DNA of 64,000 nucleotides from Ephydatia muelleri (Eukaryota; Porifera; Demospongiae; Spongillida; Spongillidae), in contig JABACO010000001.1 in assembly GCA_013339895.1 (NCBI GenBank), positions 19,654,367 through 19,718,366 of the forward strand. The letters are read 5' to 3'. This document shows, piece by piece, positions 23,271 through 34,188 of the stretch; within the stretch, counting starts at the first letter, position 1; each line of letters opens with the position of its first letter. Under the pieces are notes generated by a model, which saw nothing but the letters and a program-made list of their open reading frames with translations, had not been told where the DNA came from and made no database searches. Both the position numbers and the translations under genes were made by a program.

Positions 23271-24195
23271 TTACATGGGGTTTTCAGTGAATTCTGTGTC
23301 AACAAGAATTTGTTGCATCTTCAATTTAGCATATGCCTTCTGTCTCGGTGTGAAACGACGTAAGGTTGCTGTGATTTGCTGCCCAAAGGAGGCATCTTCA
23401 TCCATTTCCTGTGCTTTATTTTGTTGAATAGAAGCAATGCTATTCACTAGTAGTTCGTCAATTTCATCACCTTTAGTTTTTCTTTTTTTGGTGATGGGTG
23501 TGCCACTTTGTGATGCAAATGAACTAATGTTCGATGCACTACTACTGGTAGATGCACTACTGCAAGGTGTTCTTGTAATAGTGCTACATGCACTTGAAGT
23601 ACATGGAGACACTGAGTGGGGCTCTTCTGATGCAGATGGTGGTGGTGGTGATGTTTCCCTGCATGAAGCAAGACTTGATGAGATTACATTATATTCTAGA
23701 TACATGCAGGCCCTATACACACCTTACATCAGTCACTTCACCAAGTACATCTGATGACATTGAGACAAAATTAGTCGATGTTCTATAAACAAATGCATTT
23801 AAACAGATAAGTTAACACTGTGTCAGTAGCATATACATGCTAACTCACTCTCTGTGTTTAATGGTGTCCATTACAAACAACATATGATTAAAATATGGCC
23901 AATTTGAAACAAATGCTGGTCCTTCTTCACCAGTTTTCCTCTTTTTAACTTTTTTACTCTCTCTGACGAATTTGTCTCGAAGCATTTTCCATTTTTTGGA
24001 ACACTCTTCAACTGAAACACCAACCTATTAATACAGTAGCAATGCACGTAACACGTGGTGTTGTTTACGCACGGTATTCTAATGCTTTATGCACCTTCGT
24101 TGAAACTTCTTTCCACGAATTTTCTTTCGCTCTCAAGTCTTTGTAGACACGGGCGGAAACTTGCCACAAACTCGGAAAACTTCTCATCCATTTGT
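23271..24195 (-). CDS. MADF/BESS protein of the Harbinger element
   Basis: Exons on the minus strand encode a MADF (Myb/SANT-like) domain: KWMRSFPSLWQVSARVYKDL, then KENSWKEVSTKVHKAL. An intron follows (about 24024-24072), then VGVSVEECSKKWKMLRDKF and WPYFNHMLFVMDTIKH. The last exon (about 23271-23693) has a Ser-rich linker, a basic KKRKTKGD stretch and a BESS-like end, FGQQITATLRRFTPRQKAYA, stopping at 23271. PIF/Harbinger elements usually encode such a DNA-binding partner, which brings the transposase to the element ends and into the nucleus. The convergent layout with the transposase supports this. The N terminus is incomplete: a stop lies just upstream of KWMRSF. Confidence 0.75.
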
Positions 24196-24462
24196 CAAAT
24201 CAAGTTAATAATTTTACTAATAACTCCTAAAGTTCTAGGCTACTGCATGGTGAAGCGGTGATGCTGTGTTATGTACTATATATAGTAGCTTGTACATATC
24301 CCGCGTCGTATCCATAACGCATACCCACGGCTGCCAGCTCTTGCTGGAGCACTACACTCCTCGGTACCCTGCACAGTGGCGTGCACAGTGGCGTGCGCTT
24401 AAACCTTGAGCACTGTAGTGTGCATGTAGGCGTATGTTGTTTCTAAATAATGCACACGGTAC

Positions 24463-24498
24463 GGGGGGGGGGGGGGGGGGGGGAGGGGGGGGGGGGGG
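24463..24498. repeat. Poly-G tract
   Basis: Thirty-six bases, all G but for one A and followed by AA. Confidence 0.95.
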
Positions 24499-25247
24499 AA
24501 GGGTTAGATGCACGCCACTAGAAGGCTTAATATAATTTTTCTTTCATTGTGTGCTATGCATGTAAACTGTGGTTAGCTAGCTGAATAGTACTGATGTTAG
24601 GCTGCCTGGTGTACATGTACATTTGGATCTACAAGCTATAGCAGTTCTAAGAGAGCAAATTGTGTATGTTTTTTAAAGCACATACTAATACATGTAGCCC
24701 CTATGTACAAACCACACATTGTGTGCAGAAACGTGTTTTGGTGGTGATGACATGGACCTTTTAGGCCTGATGCGCGCGGCAATGCCAGCAAGTATTAGGG
24801 AGGGGGTGGAGTGTGCTTTGGACCTGATGCAGAGGCTCTTTGGCCTAGTGGTAGACTGCTCAGCGCTCCGATGTGTAGACATAAAGCTTTCCGTTACGAA
24901 CCTTCACGTAAGTGTAGTTAAATTTGGGCGCTATACGTGTACTGTGACGCTCTAGCCACATGCACACATGCAGACAAAGATTGAACGATATGTAAGGCTC
25001 AAGCCTGCGTAGGTCGTTCTGCACTGGAAAGTGCTAACGAATCAACTTAAATTTCCTGTGTAAGCTGCATGACTATATAAATGCCGATGCGCGATGACGA
25101 CGCCATGTATTACGTTAAGCAGAATCAAGTTATTGTTATTCACCATAATATGATTGTTATTCACCATAATATGATAATATTGTCAATTACATATTTACTG
25201 AATAATTTTGGCAGATGACGCAAGGCATTGCGCAATGACATACATGC
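24499..25247. other. No confident gene
   Basis: A 78-codon open stretch at 24719-24955 has no recognised motif. Two and a half copies of TTCACCATAATATGATTGTTA occur at 25138-25178. Confidence 0.4.
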
Positions 25248-25293
25248 AGTCATTACACTGTTGATCTTCTACCAGATCAACAGTGTAATGACT
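25248..25293. repeat. Perfect 20-bp hairpin
   Basis: AGTCATTACACTGTTGATCT is followed after six bases by its exact reverse complement (25274-25293). It overlaps the beginning of the laminin-G-like coding stretch. Confidence 0.95.
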
Positions 25294-25690
25294 GACTTCC
25301 TGGGGGTGAAGCTTCATGGCGGGTTGCCATGGTTAATATTTGATGTGGGCTCTGGACCAGCTGTCGTTGGATCCAACAGTACCAGAACCTTCAACAATGG
25401 TCAGTGGCACACTGTGAGCTTCAGAACTCATCGGTCATGTTGAGCTTGTACTTCGGTGCGAGTGTGGTGCAGTCCCCTCCTGTAACCTATGTGATGGCCA
25501 GGGGTACGTGGTACTGTTTGAGCAGACCTCCAATACCTTCTATGTCACCATGGATACGGTGCACGTGGCGGCCATCACTGCCACGATTGTCCCACTGCTG
25601 ACCATGAAAGTCTACTTTGAGGGATTTCCCAGCACGTCGAGCAGATATGGCATTGCAACCCCTTACAGCATGTGTCTTATCCCCTCCTGA
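25252..25690 (+). pseudogene. Laminin-G-like domain fragment (usherin type)
   Basis: The first frame reads FLGVKLHGGLPWLIFDVGSG then TRTFNNGQWHTVSFRT, which matches the core strands of a laminin-G domain (LxVxLxxGxPxLxFDxGSGP, then FNNGQWHTV). A one-base frame change near 25425 moves to a frame with LIGHVELVLRCECGAVPSC and ends in a stop at 25688. The domain is usually part of large extracellular or ciliary matrix proteins such as usherin, where laminin-G and FN3 domains adjoin. An FN3 domain follows at 25804, which supports that reading. The frame break and lack of flanking exons suggest a decayed copy. Confidence 0.5.
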
Positions 25691-25803
25691 ATGGTACCTC
25701 GGTGTGTGTGATTGTGTGTGTGTGTGTGTATGTGTGCATCACTGACTATGTGTGATGTCATTGTATGCATGTGATGTCATCCTCTTCCCCCTCCTTCCCC
25801 CAG

Positions 25804-26020
25804 CACCGGATGGATTTGATGCTGTGTTGGTGCAGAATGTGGGCTCCACCTACATCATTGTGTCTTGGGACTTGCCAACTGACAGTAATGGCATCCTCAT
25901 TAACTTCAGTTTGTATTGCATTGGTGCTCTGGCGGGTGTCCTGCCCCTTACTGTGATCAGCTACAACACCACCGGCCTCCTCCCCTTTACTTTGTACATG
26001 TACATGTATGTCCGCAAATA
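25804..26020 (+). pseudogene. Fibronectin type III domain exon
   Basis: An exon-like block after a polypyrimidine stretch and CAG (acceptor at about 25803). It encodes APDGFDAVLVQNVGSTYIIV, SWDLPTDSNGILINFSLYC and TGLLPFTLYMY, the first strands to the tyrosine corner of an FN3 domain with the PNG-like turn seen in usherin-type repeats. A further degraded FN3-like stretch lies near 26085-26190 (SSPQALQSSWNVV). It probably belongs to the same ancestral gene as the preceding laminin-G piece. Confidence 0.55.
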
Positions 26021-26614
26021 ACAGTGTGCATGGTACATGTACATGTATATGATCTGTGCTCAGTATGTTATCTGTTGGACAGGTCCTCAAGTCTAGCCCG
26101 CAGGCACTGCACTCCAGTTGGAACGTAGTGTTGGGCGTCATCAGTGCTGCAGCCAGCCTGCCCAGGTACATTGTGTACACTTCAATCACTTAGTTTGTGT
26201 TCCATCTTTCTTTGCTCTTATCCCTCTCTACTCCTTCCTTTCTTTCTCTCCTGTCTCACCTACTCCCTCCCTCACTCCCTCTCTCCTGTCTCCTGTAGTC
26301 ATGTACATGTACACCAGCAGGGACATCTCTGGCAAAATTACACATACCATTTATCCTCCCTGTACTGACTTTTTTGGAGTCATGAATGTTTGGGGCAGTA
26401 TGCTCCACTAGCAGAGAGTACTATTAGGTACTGTTGTTTATGTTGGCCTTGGGGCCTGACCACTACCACAAAACCCACAAGGGCAGTCCAAGGTGTACAC
26501 AACCATTGTCCTGGCTAAAATGAATATGTATCTTGTGAGCTGTGTATACTGACCTTCACGTGATTGGCAGATAGTGAGGCAGATACCTTTACATGAAGAT
26601 TGGATTTCTTATGG

Positions 26615-26617
<3 letters not shown>

Positions 26618-26709
<92 letters not shown>
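26618..26709. repeat. (GT)n microsatellite
   Basis: Ninety-two bases of GT dinucleotide. Confidence 0.98.
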
Positions 26710-26711
<2 letters not shown>

Positions 26712-28033
26712 GTGGTAATGCCTGTGGTTATCTTATCTCACATCCATGGGAGGAGCTACACCTCTATGTAATGGGCTTTATCTGTGTACATGTACTGTAG
26801 GCACAAGCACTTCCATACACTCTTTGACTTGTTGAAATATGGGTTGATGTCGAAGTACAATGTAATGTGCTCTTCCCTAGACCCTATGGAGGAGCTTACA
26901 GCCACTCCCCCATACCCCAGCTGGAGCAGGACGTGGGCATGGGTCATTTGTTCCCCCTCCCCCCCTCCCACACACACACACAAACTGGAAATCCTGGATC
27001 CATTACTGAAATTGAATGTACTCTCTTGTCAGGATCAGCTGAACAGGATGCCTTACAATGAAAGAGTCACCCCTCAAAAACTTGATACTGTTCTTCCTAA
27101 GGTCCCACCTATTATTGGGGTGGTTGCAAATGACTAACAGTTTTTGATGTCTCTATCTGTATCAGTCCCTGCACCATCATCTTTTATTAAAATGCTTGAC
27201 CCTTGCACCCACAACGTACATGTATTACATGTATGTGCTTGTTTACTCATTGTTACATATATGTGATTCAATGGCTGGGCACTGGACAACATCACCACAG
27301 GTAGTAGTGCCAGGGCACAAAGAACATGAGGAGCCTCTAGCCGTGTCCATCCCTAGCCACCATTGGATGGAGAATTACAGTTCATTGGGTTCAAAGTTCA
27401 GATCAAGACTAGGAGGTGTGACCAGTAGCCAGGATGCAGCATGAGGTGCTGACACAGAGAGCAGCTGAGCCTTGTCAGCAGGTGATGATGCTTTCAACAA
27501 CAATGAGAACTGGGTCTTCTAGTTTCTTTGACAGTACCCTTTGGTGGACGGGTGAGGCTGTGATAGCATCCACAGATATTACTTCAGACGGGGAGATTGT
27601 ACCTTATATTAATGTGTCCCATAAAACAAACATGAGTCCTAACAAGATCTTTTTATCACCTTCGGAAGCAATTCATTACTTAAAACAAAAGCTTACATAT
27701 AATTAAGTGGCCAGAATGCAATAGGCCTGTGGTGAAGTACTGAAATGACTACAATTAAGCACACACTAATGTATCATTAACTCCAATACTCCTAAATCAA
27801 AGTTCAACTTGACTGTGACCTATTTACATCTTGCAGCACTCTTTCAGGCGGGAGCATACTGAATAGTTCAAGAGAGCTGACACTGAATCACCAACATAGC
27901 TACACACATGGTTCTTCCATCAGTGAGTCTCTACAAGGCTGAGAAGACATGAAGGTCAAGAACATAGAATTTTCACATAAATACATGTACATAAAACACA
28001 TGCATACACATACATGTATGCACACATATTTAT
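26710..28033. other. No confident gene
   Basis: Only short ORFs without motifs. The longest, at 27434-27706, is 90 codons and could be chance. Confidence 0.4.
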
Positions 28034-28582
28034 ATATGGGAAAGTTTCCACAAAATTGCCCCTCAAAATTTCCTTGCGTTTGAATCGCTATAACTTCTAA
28101 ACGGTTAAGGCTATTGACTTCTTATTCTCAACACTTCATACTACACCATTTCTGCATGGTGAAATACGTTTTGGGGTATTGCAATGTATGATACCCCACT
28201 AGGTTCAAACCCGCCAAATACCTTTCGGTTCTCCTGTAATCAAATCGCTTTTAAAATTCGGTTTGTGGGTACAGAGGTTCCTGTACCTATCGCGGCAAAT
28301 TGTGTCCCGCCATATCAAGCGGGAAAATGTGTATGTAGGGCTATTTACAAACCGAATTTGAAGCGATTTGATTACTCCTACCGAAAGTTATGGTAGGTTT
28401 GAACCCGGTGGGTATTGGACGTTGCGATACTTGCATGCACAGTCAAGTGCAAGGCCCCCAAAGTGTTGAAAATAGGAAGTCGATAGTGTTAATAATTTGG
28501 AAGTTATAATGATTCAAACGCAAAGATAACATTACTTTTGTATTATACACGATGGACCGTTTTTGTGGAAACTGTCCCATAT
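28034..28582. mobile_element. Foldback element, ATATGGGAAAGTTTCCAC ends
   Basis: The left end ATATGGGAAAGTTTCCACAA is mirrored by TTGTGGAAACTGTCCCATAT at the right end. Internal segments also pair, for example CAAATCGCTTTTAAAATTCGG with the complement of CCGAATTTGAAGCGATTTG. Total length is about 550 bp with imperfect arms of about 240 bp. No coding region. Flanks are TATAT-rich, so the target duplication cannot be assigned. Confidence 0.8.
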
Positions 28583-29261
28583 ACATGTACATGCATATAC
28601 ATACACATATGGGGCAGAGAAAACATGGTAGTGTTCAAATGTTATTATTGACACAAATCTTATGCACCTCAACTTAAAGTCGGACTAACTGTTGCAAAGT
28701 TAAAAGTGTGGAATCTTTAATAAGGCATTACTTTTCAATGGGAAGGTCAATAAAGTGCGTACCGTCAATGTATGACTGCTATTGTACATTTGATGCTTCC
28801 ACCGTTTGTACCAGACGTTACCATACATGTAGATAGTTTAGAGATCTATATGTGTAAGCTCTTATCAGGCCCATAGCCAAGGGGGGTTATGGTACTTATA
28901 AAAAATGCATTAGGCCCGAAGGTGTCTCGCTTTTCGTATTTGGCCCGCTAAACGCTAGGGGAACCTGACGGACTTCCCCTCCACCGCTGTCGTAGGGTAG
29001 ATTAGGTAGTGATCGGCATGCGCGATAGCGTAGGTAGTGTTCTGCATCCATGTGTTATTATTTACAGGGAACGTATAAACTATACTTACTGCATCCTAAG
29101 ACAACCCAGATGGATGGTTTTTAACCTGTTTTAAAAAATTGAAATGTCTTCTTTGAGGCTGTGTATTGTGTTGAAAGTGCGGTTGCCGAACACTCCCTAC
29201 TGCCGACAATACCTCACATTACCCTATTTGGGCCCCCGGATAAATGCTTTCAGAAGTATTA

Positions 29262-29291
29262 CCCCCCCCCTCCCCCCCCCCCCCCCCCCCC
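29262..29291. repeat. Poly-C tract
   Basis: Thirty bases of C with one T. Confidence 0.95.
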
Positions 29292-29372
29292 TAGTCTCGT
29301 ACCCAGACCCAACTGTACGTATCGCTTACAGTATGACATCACGTACAGAGGGTCTGGGAATGAAGTCGTGAG
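29292..29372. repeat. TAGTCTCGTACCCAGACCC repeat, copy 1
   Basis: The segment from CTAGTCTCGTACCCAGACCC to AGGGTCTGGGAATGAAGTCG has partly inverted ends. The same sequence occurs in the opposite orientation at 30383-30472, and each copy abuts a C run. It is a short non-autonomous element related to the MITE at 21078. Confidence 0.75.
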
Positions 29373-29509
29373 AAATGGTTCCAGTGCCACGGAATGTTGT
29401 GGCACCAATCAAATTGCAGCGATCTGTGACGTAGACATTCCAATGTTTTGGCCATCAGCTAATTGCATGCCAATTGTGAAACCACACCCAAAGGTCCGGC
29501 GTGATTGAA

Positions 29510-29753
29510 ATGTCAACGTTATTAGACGGTGTTATAGCTCGTGCATCAGAAAGGCTTGGCTATACCGCTCTTCGGTCAAACCAGTATAAGGCTATAAAAT
29601 TCATTCCTAGAAGGAAAGTATGTGTTTGTAACCCTACCGACGGAGAGCGGAAAATCCTTGTACTATGCCATCTTTGCTTTTGACGATATGTATAGTCACG
29701 TAGATAGCATTGCCCTGATCGTGTCTTCTTTGAATGCTCTAATGAAGGACCAA
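29510..29753 (+). pseudogene. RecQ-like helicase, first exon fragment
   Basis: It starts MSTLLDGVIARASERLGYTA and continues LRSNQYKAIKFI, which resembles the Q-motif region of RecQ-type DEAD helicases. After a frame change near 29620 it reads VTLPTESGKSLYYAIF, a Walker A region with Glu in place of the usual Gly before SGKS, then IALIVSSLNALMKDQ, the motif Ia region. A splice donor follows directly (CAA/GTAAGT at 29754). No later helicase motifs were found downstream, so this is an isolated, broken exon, perhaps from a captured or duplicated helicase gene. Confidence 0.6.
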
Positions 29754-30382
29754 GTAAGTCCCTTTAATAGTTGCAACTTTGATGGTGATTTGGCACCACA
29801 TATGGTCTTATTATTACCATATAAGGCGATCCAGCAGCTGTTCTATTCAGCTCAGCTGCTGCTTAGTTATCGCACACACACGCACACAGCCTTATCTATC
29901 TCACTCATCAATCAGTCTGGCGTCTATGTGCAGTCTATGCATGTGCACACGCTACACTTGGCTTTTCGTCATTCTCATAAGCTGAATCTGATACGCGGGG
30001 ACGCTTGACTCCTCTGCCTTCACCTGATTGCATCGTCTTTGCAGATAGCTTACCAAGCAGGCCCTTCTCTAGCGCAGCGAACGCTTTTTCTTAGCCTGGT
30101 ACTTTATGACTGCATCGAAGCACTTCTTGAATACGTAGCCACAACTGAATTCCCCTACTGCTTCCTCTGCACAAATGCCTACAGCTGGCTGACATCCCAG
30201 TACCGATATACCTTCCCTACAAGACGCGTGATTTTGTAGTAGCCGTCGATATCTATCGTTTGCGACCGAAGTACGGCACACTTTGCAGTAGTCCATAATT
30301 GATTTCGAATTAGTGACGTAGTCGGAATTTGTGACGACACAACTATTATGTAACAATGTACATTCCAATGACATTCCGAGAA

Positions 30383-30472
30383 CCACGACTTCATTCCCAG
30401 ACCCTCTGTACGTGATGTCATACTGTAAGCGATGATCATCGTTACGTACAGTTGGGTCTTGGTACGAGACGA
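30383..30472. repeat. TAGTCTCGTACCCAGACCC repeat, inverted copy
   Basis: Reverse-complement counterpart of 29292-29372, with CGACTTCATTCCCAGACCCT at its left and a C run at its right. Confidence 0.75.
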
Positions 30473-30490
30473 CCCCCCCCCCCCCCCCCC
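30473..30490. repeat. Poly-C tract
   Basis: Eighteen C residues. Confidence 0.9.
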
Positions 30491-31300
30491 GCCTAACTTC
30501 CTGGCTACGGGCCTGCTTATATGTACTAATAGTACAGTTACACAACCATTTAGCCTATTACGGACGTAGCTACTGTAATCATGTATACGTGTCACATTCA
30601 TGCTAACCTAGGACTCTGAGACTTGCAAGATGCTTCCGTAAGAAGACTGGTTGGTTTTCATGCCCAGGCACTCCTGTGTCGATTCTATAAGTGGCAAACT
30701 CCTCTGTGTAATCGCCACCTCCGTCTTTGAAACATATAATCCCAATTAGTGCCCACTCTTACAAGGGGTCATGCTAAGTCAGTACATATTGGTCATTAAT
30801 ACAACATCAAAAAAACAACCAGGTCTGGGCACGGCTGACTGACGATAGGGTGGCACGTGATGATCGTGGTAGGCACATTGAATGTGGGGTGTATCTCACT
30901 AACCATTCAAGGGAAGTGCGATTTGAAGGCCCTAAGCTCTGAAAAAATAATGATAAATAAGTTCATTGATTACTCTCATGTAATCCGTGAGCAGGTAAGG
31001 AAATATCATTTGGTTTGGAAACTATTGATGACTGAATAAGGAAATGAGAAAAAATGAATGGACATTGGAAACCTTGCATAATTAATGTGGAAGTGCGGAT
31101 ATAGGTACTTAAGTTGCGAAAAACTACACAAAATATGTCAACTGGTCCCCACATTGCAAATCCGAGAGCAGCTAGTCAATATTTGGGTTTTTTCTGCAGT
31201 TAGCTGCAGTTTTCTGAATGCGTCCATACATTTTCTATGGACATCGAATTACGCAATGACCGAATACCGCGTATTCCTTTTGACCGCCAATTTCTCGATA
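30491..31300. other. No confident gene
   Basis: Short ORFs only; no recognised motif or bounded repeat. Confidence 0.4.
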
Positions 31301-33144
31301 CAGGGGCGGCTCGGAACAGTGGACTTTCTCACCTCGGAACAGTGGACTTTTGACATCATTCATTGTTATTTTAGGCTCCCTGATCCAATTGCAAAAGTAA
31401 ACGCGGTTAGACGTTGCTGATGGGAAAAGATTAAGATAGCGACTGGATTGCATAACTGTTTGTGTACTTAGCAAACCCACATTCACCGCTCAATAAGTAT
31501 TTCATTTCCTTCTCCGCCGTCCTGCCTTTAATTACATATGCATGTCGTGTACGTAAATACCCTGCACGCTCAGTTCCTAGTCAGAATAAGAGCTTCAACT
31601 TGCTTTGTTTGCTGCAGCATTACATGTCATAAAATGGGATATCAGAAACTGCTTTATTATTAGACCGTTTTGCCAACCATGCGTACAGAGAACACAGATC
31701 AATTGCGTTAAGGTCTCTGCTCTTTTATTGGCAGATGGACGTTGCGACAAATGTCTGTGGAGTACGATCAGGTTAGGCTGCTGCCACTGGGATTAAGCTA
31801 CATGTAATGCTGCTTTTTTTGTATGTGTAGGAACCATACACACTCGTGCATAGCTCTACATGTGTGCACCAACATTTAGCCACGTGCAGAACAGCATATT
31901 GTACGCATGCATGCATGGCATTGAAAAGTACGACATATAGTGTCTCATCTCACCGCGTGTATGCAAATTAAAGCCACGAACACGTTGCTTTGCATGTTGA
32001 AATTTTCACCTGAACTAACTGTAACCACAGTTGTGCGTTTGGCTGGAGCTCTGGCAGAGGTCATATTGACGATTGAAGCGCAAGCTAGCACGTGTACTTA
32101 CAGTGCCAAATAAATGTTCACTTACCTCATAGTTTCACACATATGATTCCAAAGTGAGGCTCATTCATTACTCGCGAAAATGTTTTCAAAATGTTTGGAA
32201 ACAAACACAGGGCCACCAGACATCTTTAGCACAATGATTCCAAATACACGCTGGAGAAAACATTTTCGCGAGTCTGATTTCTCTAATGAATGAGCACCTT
32301 TATATGCATGTGAATTTATAGCGACAGAAAGACTTTTGGCACTGTAAGTACACGTGCTAGCTTGCGCTTCAATCGTCAATATGACCTCTGCCAGAGCTCC
32401 AGCCAAACGCACAACTGTGGTTACAGTTAGTTCAGGTGAAAATTTCAACATGCAAAGCAACGTGTTCGTGGCTTTAATTTGCATACACGCGGTGAGATGA
32501 GACACTATATGTCGTACTTTTCAATGCCATGCATGCATGCGTACAATATGCTGTTCTGCACGTGGCTAAATGTTGGTGCACACATGTAGAGCTATGCACG
32601 AGTGTGTATGGTTCCTACACATACAAAAAAAGCAGCATTACATGTAGCTTAATCCCAGTGGCAGCAGCCTAACCTGATCGTACTCCACAGACATTTGTCG
32701 CAACGTCCATCTGCCAATAAAAGAGCAGAGACCTTAACGCAATTGATCTGTGTTCTCTGTACGCATGGTTGGCAAAACGGTCTAATAATAAAGCAGTTTC
32801 TGATATCCCATTTTATGACATGTAATGCTGCAGCAAACAAAGCAAGTTGAAGCTCTTATTCTGACTAGGAACTGAGCGTGCAGGGTATTTACGTACACGA
32901 CATGCATATGTAATTAAAGGCAGGACGGCGGAGAAGGAAATGAAATACTTATTGAGCGGTGAATGTGGGTTTGCTAAGTACACAAACAGTTATGCAATCC
33001 AGTCGCTATCTTAATCTTTTCCCATCAGCAACGTCTAACCGCGTTTACTTTTGCAATTGGATCAGGGAGCCTAAAATAACAATGAATGATGTCAAAAGTC
33101 CACTGTTCCGAGGTGAGAAAGTCCACTGTTCCGAGCCGCCCCTG
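31301..33144. mobile_element. Giant inverted repeat with 810-bp arms
   Basis: The left arm is 31301-32110 and the right arm 32335-33144, each 810 bp and apparently identical: ORF translations from both arms agree residue for residue. The 224-bp centre is mostly unpaired but keeps a second short inverted pair, CTCGCGAAAATGTTTTC and its complement. The outer ends are CAGGGGCGGCTCGGAAC, similar to the CAGNGGCGG ends of the hAT element at 12684. The flanks (TCTCGATA and TATGTGAG) show no 8-bp duplication. No protein motif was found in the arms. It is probably a foldback transposon or an inverted duplication of a hAT-derived element. Confidence 0.85.
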
Positions 33145-33640
33145 TATGTGAGGTGTTACTTTTCTGTATTACCGGATGGTCCTTTAGGTCGGAGTAGTGC
33201 CACGCCCAACAAGGTTGTAATGACGTAGTTTTAGTGGAAAAATAGCCTTTTAGCTCACAAATGTATATCTTGTACGTCATGTGGTCACGTGCTTTGGAAT
33301 TGCATGGCATTTGGATCCAAGATATGCAGACAGATGTTGTGGGACGCTTTATTAACAGTGAAGGCGGACCAGGATGTAACATACCAGGTGACCTAGTCGG
33401 TCAAAGCGTTTGTCACATGCTGCAAAATGTACTATTTGGGTATGGAGTATAGTTTGTTGGCTAGGTAGGAGAATGGAATCTGTTTGATAGTAAACAGTAT
33501 TAGAAGTGGTGGGTGGAGAGTCGGAGCTGACGTATAACGTTTTGTGCAGTGTGTGTACCTGTTAGTATACGGGAATGCTGTTTGTATTTTGTTTTCTATT
33601 CCTGCTTTGAGGTTTTATCCCAGTAGTCACAGGCCCGTAT
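33145..33640 (+). repeat. Repeat D, orphan copy
   Basis: Nearly identical to 57020-57500 and related to 55640-56060 and 61740-62060. It begins TATGTGAGGTGTTACTTTTC and includes CATGTGGTCACGTGCTTTGG. A shared short open stretch, GDLVGQSVCHMLQNVLFGYG, recurs in several copies. Near the other copies it lies downstream (3') of thiaminase-like genes; here the gene is absent. Confidence 0.8.
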
Positions 33641-34188
33641 CATGGCGTATATTTGCATAAAAATATTATGCCGTTTGAGTCCTCGAAGTGTGCATAACAC
33701 AGATATTCACCTGTACTGCGCTTACCTTCAACGGATTACAAAAGATAAGCCAAATTCCAATGCCATGCGATAATGAGGGTCTAGTTACTTGTTACGTAGG
33801 TAAAAGTGGGGACGTAACCTAATGTCCATTTTTTCAATGCAATGAAACACCCGTGTCAAAATTGATGCATAAAACAGCAGTTAAAGACGCACGACCTAGA
33901 GAAAAACAAAACAGTAAGTAAATCATGCTCATCCTTCGTTAAAGGGGGAACCTTGGTTGTAAAATATACTATTCCAGTTGTGCCTCCATAGCTTTGAGAG
34001 TGCTTCTTTTGGTTGCGGGCTAAAATAAAGGGGGAATCTCTCTGTGTACATGCATGTAGCCCACATGGTTCAGACAGCTGATCGTAATGATGTCGTTGTA
34101 GATGGCTAACTGCCTAAGAAGAGTCGAGAGCTTTCTGACAAGGGTTTGTACACCCGCCTGAAAAAACCTATACAGTGAAAACAGCCCT
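33641..34188. other. No confident gene
   Basis: Intergenic sequence between repeat D and the foldback element; nothing recognised. Confidence 0.4.

Noticed and set aside
24719-24955. 78-codon ORF before the laminin-G region
   Set aside because: Looks partly protein-like, but there is no recognisable domain and no splice context linking it to the next exons.
31605-32840. Matching 63-residue ORFs in both arms of the palindrome
   Set aside because: They are identical only because the arms are mirror copies. No domain or codon pattern indicates a protein.
31291-33154. 8-bp target duplication around the giant palindrome
   Set aside because: The flanks TCTCGATA and TATGTGAG do not match, so hAT membership rests only on the CAGGGGCGG ends.
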